From: Pogonophryne albipinna
Lineage: Eukaryota; Chordata; Actinopteri; Perciformes; Artedidraconidae
Reading direction: 5' to 3'
Length of the DNA stretch: 64,000 nt
NCBI GenBank assembly: GCA_028583405.1
Contig: CM053252.1
Location: 39,176,067 to 39,240,066, forward strand
A program made the position numbers and the translations under genes. Shown piece after piece: positions 24,714 to 35,768 of the stretch (positions are counted from its first letter, which is position 1; every line of letters starts with the position of its first letter). The notes beneath the pieces were generated by a model. It was not told the origin of the DNA, searched no databases, and worked only from the letters and a program-made list of their open reading frames with translations.

Positions 24714-25074
24714 TTAACTTGCTACAGCGCTAGTGAAGAGAGTGTTTCCGCTCCCCTCTCACTGCACACAGTTGGTTTAATGCCCGTTCCATCCTTCAGT
24801 TAGCAGAGTGCTCTCGCTTAGGCTAACTCGCTACGGCGCTAGTGGAGAGAGTATTCCCGCTCTCCTCTCACAGCATAAAACCATTAACTGACTTCATTGT
24901 TCTCACCCCAGTTAGTAGAGTGCTCACGCTCAAGCTAACTACTATTGTGCTCACTCCCTTCCACTGCATATTTGTTTCCTCGTCCAGTTATTTACAGTCA
25001 GCTGAGTGCTCTAGCTATTGCTACCGTAGGTCTAACGGCTCTAACACCTGTATGGCTCCTCTTTAACCAGAGGA

Positions 25075-26202
25075 TGGCCATGACCTTTGCCCCTCTTGTC
25101 TTGGCATCGAGCATCTGAGGGAGGGCCTTTCGGAGGACCCGTGCATGAATTGCACCATCATGCCTCGTGCGGTAGGAGCTTCTAGACTAGCCGAGGTTGA
25201 ACTACTGACTGAGGGTGGCCTTCCCACTGCACAGTCGACTCTGCACAGCCCAACCTACCCATCCTAGGCGGTGCACCCGCAGCCCAAGAAGAGGACTAAG
25301 CCTGATAGGCTGTCCTCCAGGGTGGACCTACTCACTACTGAGCTAGCCCAGATGAAGTCACTCCTCTTGGCTCTCCATTCTGGTGCCCGTGCAGAGCACG
25401 CCGCTGCATCCGATCCACCTGTGGCTGAGCTGGTTCTAGATGAAGACGTGTTCTCGATGGCAGCTTCAGCCACTCAATTTGATGAGTATGACGGGGAGAG
25501 CCCATCCCATGCTTCTGGGCCTGGCTCCTGTACCTCAGCTCATGGTCCCTCGGAGGAGGCAGATGACGGCTCCATGGGTACCGTCATTCGCATGGCACTG
25601 GCTCACCAGCAGCTGGATGCGCAGCAGCCCGAAACAGCGCCTGCCAGTATGTTCTTTAGGCGCACTCCGGCACACGCCACCTTTACTGTTCCTCCCTCTT
25701 GTGAGTATCTGAGGGAGTTACATGCATGCTGGAGGACACTAAGGCTCTTTACAGTCTTACGTCCGATGGCCGAGCCCTGGCAGCCATGCAGGATGCGGCA
25801 AGAATTGGCCTTGACCACACGCCGGCTGTTGAGCCTACCATTGCTTCCCTCATAGTTTCTCCTGACGAAGCTCTGAGGTCGGAGGCCAGGTGCCCTCGAC
25901 TCCAATGTCGGGTCACTGATGACCTGCTCACTAAGGCTTACGATGCAGCGGCGCGCATGGGCCGTATAGGCAATTCCCTCTCTCACCTCATGCTCGCCCT
26001 CTCAGCTTCCCCGCAGCAAGATGCTCTTAGCGCTTCCTCTACCAGCCTCAGTGACGCCTCATTACAGGCGTTCGCTCTGATGTCTAGAGAGCTTGGGCGC
26101 CTAATGTCCACGCTCGTCCAGACTCGTCGCCAGGTTTGGCTGACACAGTCACTCTTATCAGAGACATGTAGGACTCTCCGTCCACCGCTACGGTCCTGTT
26201 AA
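25075..26202 (+). pseudogene. DIRS-like gag remnant
   Basis: A Cys-rich start (frame with CPSCLGIEHL and DPCMNC, 25095-25165) resembles the N-terminal zinc motif of fish DIRS Gag. After a stop at about 25264 the frame stays open to about 25726 as a Lys/Leu-rich, partly helical segment. A frameshift then moves it to the frame open through 26202 (helical, ends LSETCRTLRPPL). At least one stop and one frameshift disable it. Confidence 0.65.
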
Positions 26203-26399
26203 CTCGCCCCCAAGGCAGCCTCGGTATCCGGTGCCTAACCGTCGCCCCCCCCAGAGCCAGAGGCCGGGGGGCAAGGTACTGAGGGTCTGAGGCCGGCTGT
26301 TGGTTATTTCTCCCAGCAGCAGCTCAACTACCGGGTAGCTCAAGCTTCAGACCCCTGGGTGGTTTCCACCTAACCCAAGGGTACAAGCTTCAGTTCCGA

Positions 26400-27090
26400 C
26401 GCTGGCCCCCAGTCTTCAGCCGGGTCAAGATGACTACCATAAGCGACCTGGCAAAAGAAATCGCCCTAAACCAGGAGCTGTCAGTCCTCCTTGCCAAGGG
26501 TGCAATCGAGCCTGTGGACCCCATCTCACAGATGTAGGTCGAGTAGAAGCCCCCGGGCTTCTACTCGACCTACTTCCTGGTAAGGAAGAAAGGCGGTGGA
26601 CTTCGCCCAATCCTCGATCTGAGGGGACACAACAAGTTCCTAAATATTTTACCTTTCCATGTGCTGAGCACAGCGGACATTCTTCGTACCGTGGCCAGGG
26701 GGGAATGGTTCACGTCCGTCGACTTGAAGGACGCTTATTTTCATGTGCATATTGTGCCTCATCACAGGCAGTTTCTTCGCTTTGCCTTCAGAGGCCGTCA
26801 TTTCCAGTTCAGGGTGTTCCATTCGGACTCTCCCTCTCCTTAGACGACTGGTTAATCTGTGCACCATCCCGGTTACAGACGATCCAGGACACGGCTCTCC
26901 TTCTCTCTCATGTCGCCCGGCTAGGCCTCATGGTGAACATGGAGAAGAGTTGTCTGAACCCCTCTCAGAGCCTAACCTTCATTGGGGTGGCTCTGGACAC
27001 AGTCACTCAACCAGCGAAAGCAGTGTTCTCGCCCCCACTCCTGGTAGACGTGATGCTTTATTCTAGCAGCAGCCGACTGGATAGGCTGTC
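26400..27090 (+). pseudogene. DIRS-like reverse transcriptase remnant
   Basis: Recognisable pieces are RPILDLRGHNKFLN (about 26606-26645), GEWFTSVDLKDAYFHV (about 26701-26750), RFAFRGRHFQFRV and LDDWLICAPSRLQTI (about 26840-26885). Between the last two a short deletion removes the residues before the catalytic Asp pair, and two stops precede the domain (about 26535). It is typical of DIRS RT but not functional. Confidence 0.75.
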
Positions 27091-27710
27091 CTGCTGAAAC
27101 TTCTTTTTTTTCCAGCTAGGTGAAGGCAGTGCTCTTGCTCCCGCTCCCTCTGCTGGTAACATGGGTGTAGTTACATCCCTTTTGTGTTCGGCGAGTAGGA
27201 GCGTTGCTCTGCTCTTTCCGTTCAGCAGGTAGCTGGTGAAGGCTGTGTTCTCGCACCCCGCTCCCGCCTACGCTGCATCTGGCATTCGTTATTAACTCAA
27301 CCAGTGAGGGCGGTGTTCTCGCCCCTGCTCCTGGTAGACGCGCTGCTTCATTCTAGCAGCAGCTACCTGGCTAAACTGCCCTGTTAAATTTCCTTATCTA
27401 ATCCACCTAGGTGAATGCGGTGCTCGCTCCCGCTCTCTCTGCTGGTAACGTGGTGTAGGACATTTACATTCCTCTCTGTGTTCGGCGTGTAGGAGCATTG
27501 CTCTACTCTTTACGTTCAGCAGGTAGCTAGTGGAGGCTGTGTTCTTGCACCCGCTCCCGGTTACGCTGCATCTGGAATTCGTTATCAACTCAACCAGTGA
27601 AGGCAGTGTTCTCGCCCCCGCTCCTGGTAGGCGTGTTGCTTGATTCTAGCAGGAGCCGCCTGGCTAGGCTGTCCTGTTAAACTTCCTTGTTTAACCCAGC
27701 TAGGTGCGGG
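27000..27710 (+). repeat. Three tandem copies of a ~290-bp unit in the DIRS-like element
   Basis: CTCAACCAGYGARRGCRGTG-like blocks start near 27006, 27296 and 27589, each followed by CTGGTAG...TTCTAGCAGCAGC and the TTCGGCG...AGGAGC section. They lie between the reverse transcriptase and recombinase remnants. Confidence 0.7.
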
Positions 27711-28560
27711 CCTGTCCATCTGCTGCACAGACTCTGCTGTGGGACGCCTTGGCGTCTCCCCAACAGGAAGGACCTCTTGTCTCAGTTGGAGGGTCGGATG
27801 TGGCACCCCGACCCCTGCCGCCTCCAGCTGTGGGTCTGGCCACTGGAGGGCCCGACCCACTGCTGAGCGACTGCAAAGAGTTTGTCAGGAAGACTATTCT
27901 CAGATGCCAGGGCACCATCTACTCGTAGGCAGTACGAAAACAGGTGGAAACTGTTTTGTTTTTTTGACTGGTGCCAAGGGCGAAATGAGGACCCAGTATA
28001 TTGCTCGGTGCCTACGACTCTTGAGTTCCTGCAGTCCCTCCTGGACGACGGCCGGTGTCCCGCTACCGTCAGGGTGTATGTGGCTGCTATATCAGCTCAA
28101 CACGCAAGGGCTGACAACAGCACAGTGGGAGCCATAGGTTGGTATCCCTCTTTTTAAGGGGGAGCTCTGAGGCTTCACCCCCCCGAATATCCCAAGGGCC
28201 CCTACATGGGACCTGCCCTTGGTGCTGGATGCCCTATGCTCGCCTCCTGTTGAACCTTTGTTACAGGCAGAACTGGAGTGACTCTCAGCTAAGACTGCTT
28301 TCCTTCTTGCCTCTCACCTCAGCAAAGCGTGTAAGCGAGCTTCAGGCCTTGTCCGTGAACAGCTCGTGTCTGAGGTGGAACTCAGATGGCTCAGGTGTCA
28401 CCTTATGGCCGAACACAGCGTTCCTCCCTAAGGTGCAAGGACATATGTGCTGCGGCCACATGGGCATCCCAGAGCACATTCGCCAGATACTACAGGGTGA
28501 ATGTTGCCGCCCCTCACCCGCTGGGTGTGGTCCTCCTGCAGAGTCAGCCTAGGCCATCCT
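27700..28560 (+). pseudogene. DIRS-like tyrosine recombinase remnant
   Basis: The N-terminal core-binding part reads CKEFVRKTILRCQGTIYS then STRRQYENRWKLF (about 27871-27960). The catalytic part has TSAKRVSELQALSV with its Arg (about 28318-28360) and the C-terminal ATWASQSTFARYYRVNVAA with the nucleophile region (about 28453-28515). Frameshifts separate these, and the segment expected to hold His-x-x-Arg is deleted after FLPKV (about 28435). It is inactive. Confidence 0.75.
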
Positions 28561-28610
28561 TATAGCAGGGGGAGTATTCAGACTTCCTCGTGACTCTGTT
28601 GGTATAGGTC

Positions 28611-28925
28611 ATCCAGTGCTAAAGCACCGCCTCTGGCGGTCAGTAAGGATGAAATAGAACGATAGTTACGTATGTAACTACGGTTCTATGAATACTGGAT
28701 GACCGCCAGAGGCGGTGCTTTAGCACTGGATATCTTCCGTCTCGCGCATGCGTAGGTCGAATATTTATATGTGACCTCGTATGACCCCGGAAGGCATAAG
28801 TTCCGGTGTTGTCAACGAGTTCAGTTCTATGGAATCTTCTCGCGGAAACACGAGATTCCGAGTGACCAAGAAACTCTGGCGGTCATCCAGTATTCATAGA
28901 ACCGTAGTTACATACGTAACTATCG
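28611..28925. repeat. Nested inverted repeats: DIRS internal complementary region
   Basis: There are two perfect inverted pairs: 28611-28641 with 28701-28731 (31 bp), and 28660-28700 with 28885-28925 (41 bp). They share the segment around 28700, so alternative hairpins are possible. In DIRS elements such sequence helps complete the termini of the circular DNA intermediate. Confidence 0.8.
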
Positions 28926-28946
28926 TTTTACTTGCTACAGGGTGTA

Positions 28947-29248
28947 TGTGGCAGCGGGGCGTGGTTAGGGCGCCGGAGTGAAGGGAGTGGCTCGGCCGGA
29001 GGCCAGACAGCTGATCGGAATCAGGTAATCAGTGACTGAATGAAATCATGTCGTAACCTGGTTCTGGTCTGTCTTGCAGTAGGCGGGATCCTGGAAGGTC
29101 GCCAAAGGACCTGTTAAGGTTCCCACACGGGCAACGTTTTGAGACCCGTGTTGTATACTTGGTTTCGGTGCTAATAAACACCTGTGTTCAACCCAAACCC
29201 TGCTCTTTCCGTCCCTCCTTGAACCCTGTGTGAGCGGAGAGGCTCACA
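28947..29248 (+). mobile_element. Solo LTR, 302 bp
   Basis: It begins TGTGGCAGCGGGGCG and ends GAGAGGCTCACA, with an exact 5-bp duplication GTGTA on both sides (28942-28946 and 29249-29253). An AATAAA motif lies near 29173, where an LTR polyadenylation signal would be expected. No internal retroviral-like sequence adjoins, so recombination between two LTRs probably removed it. Confidence 0.8.
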
Positions 29249-29399
29249 GTGTACTTTGAGGGTTTGTGACTCTGCAGACCGTTTACATGCAGAAAACGCT
29301 ACATAACACACAAGGGGATGGGTAATAACCGGAAAAGCATGTCATGGGACTTTTAAGTGTATTACATTTCACATAACTGTATTAAATTTAATTAAAAGC

Positions 29400-29535
29400 A
29401 ATAATATTAAGTTGAACCTATTATTTTGTTATTATTATTTAAGCTTAATATTATTGCTTTCAACTAAACTCATAGAGTTATGTTAAATCTGTTGAGATAA
29501 TACATCTAATTAAAGTAAACGTTTCGTTCTTCAGT
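29400..29535 (+). repeat. Dispersed repeat, copy 1
   Basis: TAATATTATTGCTTTCAAC, ATAGAGTTATGT and a CAGTGT tail recur in the same order at 62865-62995. Confidence 0.6.
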
Positions 29536-29799
29536 GTATGTCCCCCCACTTTCAACAAAGGAACACCTTGGCCTCCCAACTCCAGCCTTTGGTCCAAATG
29601 AGGATTTTCTGGATATCAGACAAAGTGGGGTTATTTACAAGATCTATTGGCTATAACACATAATTGGAAGCAAACCAATAGGAAATCACATGTCATGTTT
29701 TGAAATAAGATATACTTTTTATTTGGTCTTACTGGTTGTAATCAAATTGACAAGCACAACTGCTTTTTCAAAGAAGGAAAATAAATGTCATGTTGAAAA

Positions 29800-29802
<3 letters not shown>

Positions 29803-29837
<35 letters not shown>
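29803..29837. repeat. (AC)n microsatellite
   Basis: About 17 AC units. Confidence 0.9.
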
Positions 29838-30703
29838 ATGGAAAATATTTTAGGTGGGGCTGTGGAAATGGTGACCAAACAATACTAGGGGGGTCCGGGA
29901 GGATGCTCCCCCGGTAAAAAAAAATGAGAAATGACCCCTTAAATTATGACTTCTGGTGATGTTAGAGGGGGGAGGGGGGGGGAAGGACAAATTGAGGCTT
30001 AAAAATATGAGAAGACTGATCAATACCTCCATAATCTTCAGTGTGGTTAGCTATGAATCTTCCAAAACTTCCAAACACCTTGTCCTGGACATAGTTTCTA
30101 CAGTATAAACTGTGCAACAGTACAGTAGGCCCACACAAACTGCAGAACACCGGGGCTTTGGGAACACTCAAATGATTTCATTCCCATTTAACCTGTTGAG
30201 GGGCTTTTCCCCCCCGTTTTTTTTCTCACGAAACTGTGTCTCAGGACTTCTTAAAATGTAATAAACTATTCATGTGTCATATTTATTTAACGGAAGAAAC
30301 TCAGCTAACTGATGATATGAACCATTTTTACCGAAATAAAACACAAGTCTCACAAGAAGCTAACCTTTTGCTAAATGAGCCCTGAGCGAAAAAATGCTAA
30401 CGCACTCTAGGTATACATCGATTGATATACTTATCGGATATGCACAAACAAGCTTATGCTAACAAACTGAGATTCCACCGATTCTAGAAATATAAGTATC
30501 ATCACTGAGCGATCAGAACTCCCGACAGGGGAAGCAAATACAGACATCACACGACGTAGCTTTAGGTAGCAAAACACGGAGATATGCTCACCTTTTGCTG
30601 TTATTCTGATCAAAAGTTGTGTTCAATGGCATTAAAACGAGGAAAACGCGGCTGAAGGTTAATCCAATGTGTCTGTCACTTTGAAAAAATGATTTATGAA
30701 ATG
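29838..30703. other. Intergenic, nothing recognised
   Basis: Contains homopurine/G-rich stretches (29966-29985) but no supported exon or RNA gene. Confidence 0.4.
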
Positions 30704-30792
30704 TAATATGAAAACTCAGTTTTTGACATAAAAATTGAATTATTGATGATCCATAATTCAATTTTTATGTCAAAAACTGAGTTTTCATATTA
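30704..30792. repeat. Perfect 40-bp inverted repeat with 9-base loop
   Basis: Arms 30704-30743 and 30753-30792 are exact reverse complements; the spacer is TGATGATCC. No duplication or TIR links it to a known element. Confidence 0.92.
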
Positions 30793-30822
30793 GCTGCTAA
30801 TGATAGCTTCCAGAGTGTATGA

Positions 30823-31993
30823 TAGTGTTAATTTCGTCAGCTATTTTTTTATTTAGTTTTAGTCTTAGTCCTGTGTTAAATTTCCTTTTTAGTTTTAGTC
30901 ATATTTAGTCACCTTCATCCTGTTTTTATTTAGTCAAGTTTTAGTCGACTAAAAGTCTGAGCATTTTAGTCTTATTTTAGTCGACTAAAACAGTAAACAT
31001 TTTAGTCAAGATTTAGTCGACTAAAAGTCTGAGCATTTTAGTCTTATTTTAGTCAAAGAAAACTAATTATTTTAGTCTACTTTTTGTCAATGAAAACTGT
31101 TGAGTCTTTTTTTTGTCATCAGATTATATAGAACATTTCAGTCTAACTAGTCTAGCCAAAACCAATAATTTGTCATTTTAGTATATATAAATAAATAAGA
31201 TTATATCTTGTCCTTATTTGATGAAAAACACAGGTTGAATGATTAAGAAACTTTGCAGAGAGTATCTGGTCAGGTTTGTGGTGTTTTTACCAGCTGTGTT
31301 ATGGCCACATTGCTTCCCTTCTGATAAAACAATGCATTCGCTTTTTTCCTCCGTCTCATTGTAGCGAAAATGGGCCCAAATATCACATCGTTTCTTTCTC
31401 CCAAGCAGTGGTGGCTTTAGACTTTTTCGTTGTCAGTCATTTTGACGGACAGGATCGTAACATTTCCGTCATAATCCATTATTACCCGTCGAGTGCACAA
31501 TTTATCACTCACTCGCGCTGACGGGGACGGGGTAGGCCTATTCGGTTAACGCGAGTGCGACCACTGCTCCCAAGCCCTGTTGTTGCCATTTTATTTTCTG
31601 TTAAATAAGGTTAGTTAGACCATGAGTTAGACCCGAGTCTTCCTGACAGTTCACAGTGTGCCGCTGCCTGGTGTAATTCAAATGTACCGCCGCGCGCACC
31701 ACAGACACACAGCTGCTGCCCAGCGCAGCACCGGAAATGGAACTGCTGGGAGAAAAACTGACTATCAGAGATGTAACGTTATCTTTGATAATATTTCGTC
31801 TCCTCATTTTTCGTCAACGAAAGTAAAGAGAGATTTTGGCATAGTTTTTATTTAGTAAACTACATTTTCGTCCCGTCACTTTTCGTCAACGATATTGTCG
31901 GTGCCGTCTCGTCATCGTCTCGTTTTCGTCATGGAAAAAAAGGTCGTTGACGAACATATTTCGTCATAGTTTTAGTCAACGAAATTAACACTA
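30823..31993. mobile_element. hAT transposon, non-autonomous, 1171 bp
   Basis: An 8-bp duplication, GTGTATGA, lies at 30815-30822 and 31994-32001. Inverted termini are TAGTGTTAATTTCGT and ACGAAATTAACACTA. The interior has many TTTTAGTC/TAGTCGACTAAAA subterminal repeats on the left and CGTCAACGA-like ones on the right, as hAT transposases bind. No transposase ORF was found. Confidence 0.9.
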
Positions 31994-33204
31994 GTGTATG
32001 ACAGCTCCCTGTTTTGTCTCCTTGGATAGGAGTCAAAACAACTCACAGACTGCCTTGGGCCGGGCGCTGAAATTGCCCTTGGACCATCAGATCTGACGAC
32101 GTTGATTGGCTGAAATTATGTTTTGGCGGCATAGTACTTTTCAGGTAGCAACAGTCAGCACTTGGTTGGCTGCTGCTGCACTTAGGGCTCTTTTCTTACC
32201 GCCCAGACGAGAGAGGGTAATGATACACGGGCAAAGATTTCTGCGGCCAGGCAGGAAACACATGACTTATCAGTAACTTTAGACATCAACACAATTTTAA
32301 ACGAGATTTTATTGTAGATTATACATTTTTCTGATACCAACTATATAATATGTACCTTGTTTATTAAAAATAAAAATGAAAATAAATATATATATTTTTT
32401 AAATATATATATTTTTTAATATGTGTGGGAAGAGGGGGGGCGGCGCCCCTAGCGCCCCTATGGGCCGGCCGCCACTGAAGGGGTGTTACAAGCATATGCA
32501 CTCAAGCCTGCAGACTCTGGCTCTGAAGCACAGACGGTCACACACACATTCAAAATACCTGTGAGGATACACAGAGATCTGGCATTAGATGTGACTCACG
32601 GGGAAACGCTTGATCCAACATCTGACATCTGTGGCGCTCTGCTAATGGCTGCTGTGTCAAAAAACGACACACCATCATGGTTAGACTCGTGCAGTTCACT
32701 GAGGAGAAAACTAGTTAAAAAATTATCTTTGGTATGTACACTTTTGCTCATTTTGTGTCCAGTTAGAATTAGTAAGGCCAGAGCTCGGAGAAGTACTCAG
32801 ATGTTGTACTTAAGTAAAAGTAGAAGTACCAGAGTGTAGGAATACTCAGTTAGAAGTAAAAAAAAAAGTCCTGAATTCAAAATGTTACTCAAGTAAAAGT
32901 AGAAAAGTATTAGCATCAACATATACTTAAAGTAGCAAAAGTAAAAGTAGTCATTGTGCAGATTGGTGAGAGTGTGATAGTGCCAGAGGTGCCTGAGCGC
33001 ATTAAGAAACAGGACCATACTCCGGTGCAGAGTAGGGAGAGGAGGGGGGAGGGGAGGGGGGGAAGCAGAGCCTGGACTGAGACTCTTCACCTGAGTGTCA
33101 CTGAGATCATGTTGCCGTCAGAAAATGGAAAATATTCAAAACCCTGTGTTTGTGTGTCTGGACAGCAACATTAGAGAGAATAAATAGGAGCATGTCCGTA
33201 ATGA
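31994..33204. other. Intergenic with repeat fragments
   Basis: GGCGCCCCTAGCGCCCC followed by GGCCGGCCGCCACTG (32443-32477) looks like a right terminus of a further hAT element whose left end I could not find. 32785-32950 carries AAGTACTCAGATGTTGTACT-like and repeated AAAGTAG blocks typical of a widespread fish MITE (compare 63050-63557). No host exon is supported. Confidence 0.45.
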
Positions 33205-33246
33205 GCTCAGAGCAAGGGCGCCGGAAGCGGGGGGGGCCAGCAGATT

Positions 33247-34812
33247 TTTCTTTTTTCTTTTTTTTTTTCAGTCTTTATTTCGAACAGATTAAAAAATAAC
33301 AAATAAAAAATAGCAAATGTGAAAAACAGAATACCGTATTGTTATAATACAGTATTTATCCACATTCATGATAATATTTGTATATTCAACAAAAAAAACA
33401 AAAAAAGTCTTCATATTAATAATAATAATAATAAATCATATGTGTCCGAAAGGAAGTAGGAGGAAGCAAATGCTTATTAATTCCCACCCCTTACTTGATC
33501 AATGATTGTCCTTTAAATCATTATGCAAGTTATTCCTACTTAGATTTACATTTATACATACATATACAATAATTTCTCATCTTCAATCTTTTTTATATTT
33601 TTCCAAAAAAGTGTTTCTGTACATCCTTTTAAACTGAATTATGCTTGTGCTTTGTTTTAACTCCTGCTCCAAACCATTCCATAAAATCACCCCACAGATT
33701 GTTAAACTCATACTTCTCAGAGTTGTTCTGACCTTGAGTTGTTTAAAATGTAGATTTCCTCTCAAATGATACCCACCCTCTCTGTCTATGAACAATGTTT
33801 TTAATTTCCTAGGAAGTAGATTATGTCTGGCTCTGTACATGATTTGTGCCGTTTTAAATTTAACCAGATCAATGAACTTCAATATGTGTGACTTCAAAAA
33901 TAATACATTAGTGTGTTCAAGATATCCAACATTATTGATAACTCTTATAGCCCTTTTTTGTAATGTGCATAACGGCTGTAGGTTGGTTTTGTACGTGTTT
34001 CCCCAAATCTCCACACAGTAAATCAGATATGGCAATATTAGTGTGTTATATAGAGTATGCAATGAGTTATAGTCCAGAATGTATCTGGCTTTTCCCAATA
34101 TTGTGATTGCCAGTTTTGCTTTTACATGAGTGATATGAGGTTTCCAGCTGATGTTGTGGTCTAAAACCACACCAAGGAACTTCATTTCATATACTCTTTC
34201 TATGTGTATGTTATAGTATTAATTGTATCTGTGGATTTGTTTTATGTTTTCCAAATAACATAATCTTTGTTTTGCTTATATTTAATGATAATTTGTTTGT
34301 GTCAAACCAATGTTTTACTTTAATCATTTCTGCTGTTATCACTTACATTAGCTCTTTCAAATTGTCACCGGAACAAAAAATATTAGTGTCATCTGCAAAT
34401 AAAATAAATTTCAATATATTTGATACTCTGCAAATGTCGTTGATGTATATTATGAACAGCTTTGGACCCAACACGGACCCCTGAGGTACTCCACAAGTTA
34501 TGTTCATGTATTCTGATTTATGTTCACCAATTTCAACAAATTGTTGTCTGTTGCTTAAATAATCTCTCACCCAGTTTAATCCCACCCCTCTGATGCCATA
34601 CCGTTGCAGTTTTATCAGTAAAATATTGTGATCTATGGTGTCAAATGCTTTTTGTAAGTCTATAAATATTCCCACTGCTTGTTTTTTATTGTCCATGCAG
34701 TTTGCTATTTCCTCACTTAATTCCATTAGTGCCATAGATGTTGATCTATCTTTCCTGAATCCATATTGACTGTCGTCCAAAAGCTGATGTGTTTCCATGA
34801 AACTGTGCCGCG
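33247..34812 (-). mobile_element. 5'-truncated LINE of the jockey/Rex1-L2 group
   Basis: A poly(T) run at 33247-33269 on the plus strand is the poly(A) tail of this minus-strand copy. Upstream lie the reverse transcriptase C-terminal half and a 3' UTR. The 5' end stops abruptly within RT coding sequence near 34800-34812, the usual sign of incomplete reverse transcription. Confidence 0.8.
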
Positions 34813-34837
34813 GAAAACTGTACAAATCCCGTTTCAA
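33583..34837 (-). pseudogene. LINE reverse transcriptase fragment
   Basis: The first open segment (34343-34837) has SQYGFRKDRST, FIDLQKAFDTIDH, CGVPQGSVLGP and the catalytic FADDTN. It ends in a stop just after the RT core. The second segment (33583-34185, another frame) has the post-RT domain with FLGVVLDHNISW and LYNTLILPYLIYCVEIWG. The first dozen codons of the upper ORF (to 34837) lie beyond the element junction and are not LINE coding. The stops and frame change make it non-functional. Confidence 0.8.
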
Positions 34838-35768
34838 TAATTCCCCTCTACTCTAAAGTCGCATCTAAAACGTGATCTGATCTAGCTGTGTATATTTTGT
34901 TATTTTTGATTGTTATATTCAATCTCACTAGCTACAGGCATGTTTGAAGCTTGTAAAGGGAAGATGACAGCTCTCGCCACTCTGCTGTTCCTCAGCGCCG
35001 CCCCCCCTCCCTCCCGCTGAAATTATGAATGTAAGGTGTATAGTAATCATAGATAACACGGCAGGGTCCGTTACAGTTTGTTTTTATCTGATTTCAAATA
35101 AGCAAAGTCTTGGCTTTCAGAATATTAAACTTGTTTCGGCAAATTCAGATGATAAATAGGCCTACAACTTTGAAACTTGTAGGCATAATTACAAGCGGAG
35201 AACAGAGTAATTTAACGTCACAGCAGGCATAACAACAGCTGGTGTTTCTCGTGAGTGTTTTCCCCGGGAAACAAACACAATATACACAAACGCAACAATA
35301 CACAAACACACACGTATATACACGCGGCGCGGAACACTGTACAAATCCCGTTTCAATAATTCCCTTCTACTCTAAAGTCGCATCTAAAACGCGATCTGAT
35401 CTAGCTGTGTATATTTTTGATTGTTATATATTCAATCTCATTTGCTACACGCATTTTTTAAGCTTGTAAAGGGAAGACCACAGCTCGCCTCTCACTGGCC
35501 ACTCTGCTCTTCCGCAGCGCCGCTCCCCCTCCCTCCGGCTGAAATTATGAATGTAAGGCGTGAAGTAAAGATAACATGGCAGGGTCCGTTACAGTTTGTT
35601 TTCATCTGATTTCAAATAAACAAAGTCTTGGCTTTCAGAATATTAAACTTGTTTCGGCAAATTCAGATGATAAATACAACTTTGAAACTTCGGCATAATT
35701 ACAAGCGGAGAATGGAGTAGCTTAACGTCACAGCAGGCATGACAACAGCCGGTGTTTCTCGTGAGTGC
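34813..35768 (+). repeat. Two 445-bp direct repeats upstream of the L2 LINE
   Basis: About 34813-35253 and 35328-35768 align throughout. Both start near ACTGTACAAATCCCGTTTC and end GGTGTTTCTCGTGAGTG, separated by about 75 bp rich in ACAC/ATAC. The truncated LINE joins the left edge. They could be doubled 5' UTR of the L2 or a tandem duplication within the hAT shell. Confidence 0.75.

Larger units (their letters stand above)
22025..25030 (+). repeat. Tandem array, about 102-108 bp unit, 5' part of the DIRS-like element
   Basis: The landmark GCGCTAGTG (or CCCTAGTG in one copy) recurs at about 22124, 22229, 22337, 22445, 22553, 22655, 22758, 23065, 23168, 24724 and 24834. Each unit also holds CAGTTAGCTGAGTGCTCTCG-like and CTCCGCCCCCCTCTCAC-like sections. 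A LINE-like fragment (about 22806-23020) and a TTAA transposon (23265-24713) break the array. Near-identical 108-bp copies in the first part suggest recent unequal exchange. Confidence 0.8.
21637..28928 (+). mobile_element. DIRS-like tyrosine-recombinase retrotransposon, degenerate
   Basis: The element has split terminal repeats. The left copy (21637-21773) repeats directly at 28717-28828. At the 3' side is an internal complementary region: a 31-bp perfect inverted pair at 28611-28641/28701-28731 and a 41-bp perfect pair at 28660-28700/28885-28925. In order it holds a 5' tandem array (about 102-108 bp unit), gag-like, reverse transcriptase and tyrosine recombinase remnants, with three 290-bp repeats between the last two. 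Such complementary ends, plus a recombinase instead of an integrase, define DIRS elements. Several stops, frameshifts and deletions make it inactive. It is interrupted by the TTAA element at 23265-24713. Confidence 0.85.
21498..29352. mobile_element. Outer TTAA-target transposon of a nested cluster
   Basis: TTAA at 21494-21497 and 29353-29356 flanks inverted termini AGGTCCCATGACATGG and CATGTCATGGGACTT. Only about 140 bp of the left part and 430 bp of the right part (including a solo LTR) belong to this level. The middle is a DIRS-like retrotransposon. The ends are family-typical, but no transposase is present. Confidence 0.8.

Noticed and set aside
32430..32480. Complete hAT element ending at CACTG near 32477
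   Set aside because: A plausible right terminus, but no matching left terminus or duplication was found, so boundaries cannot be given.
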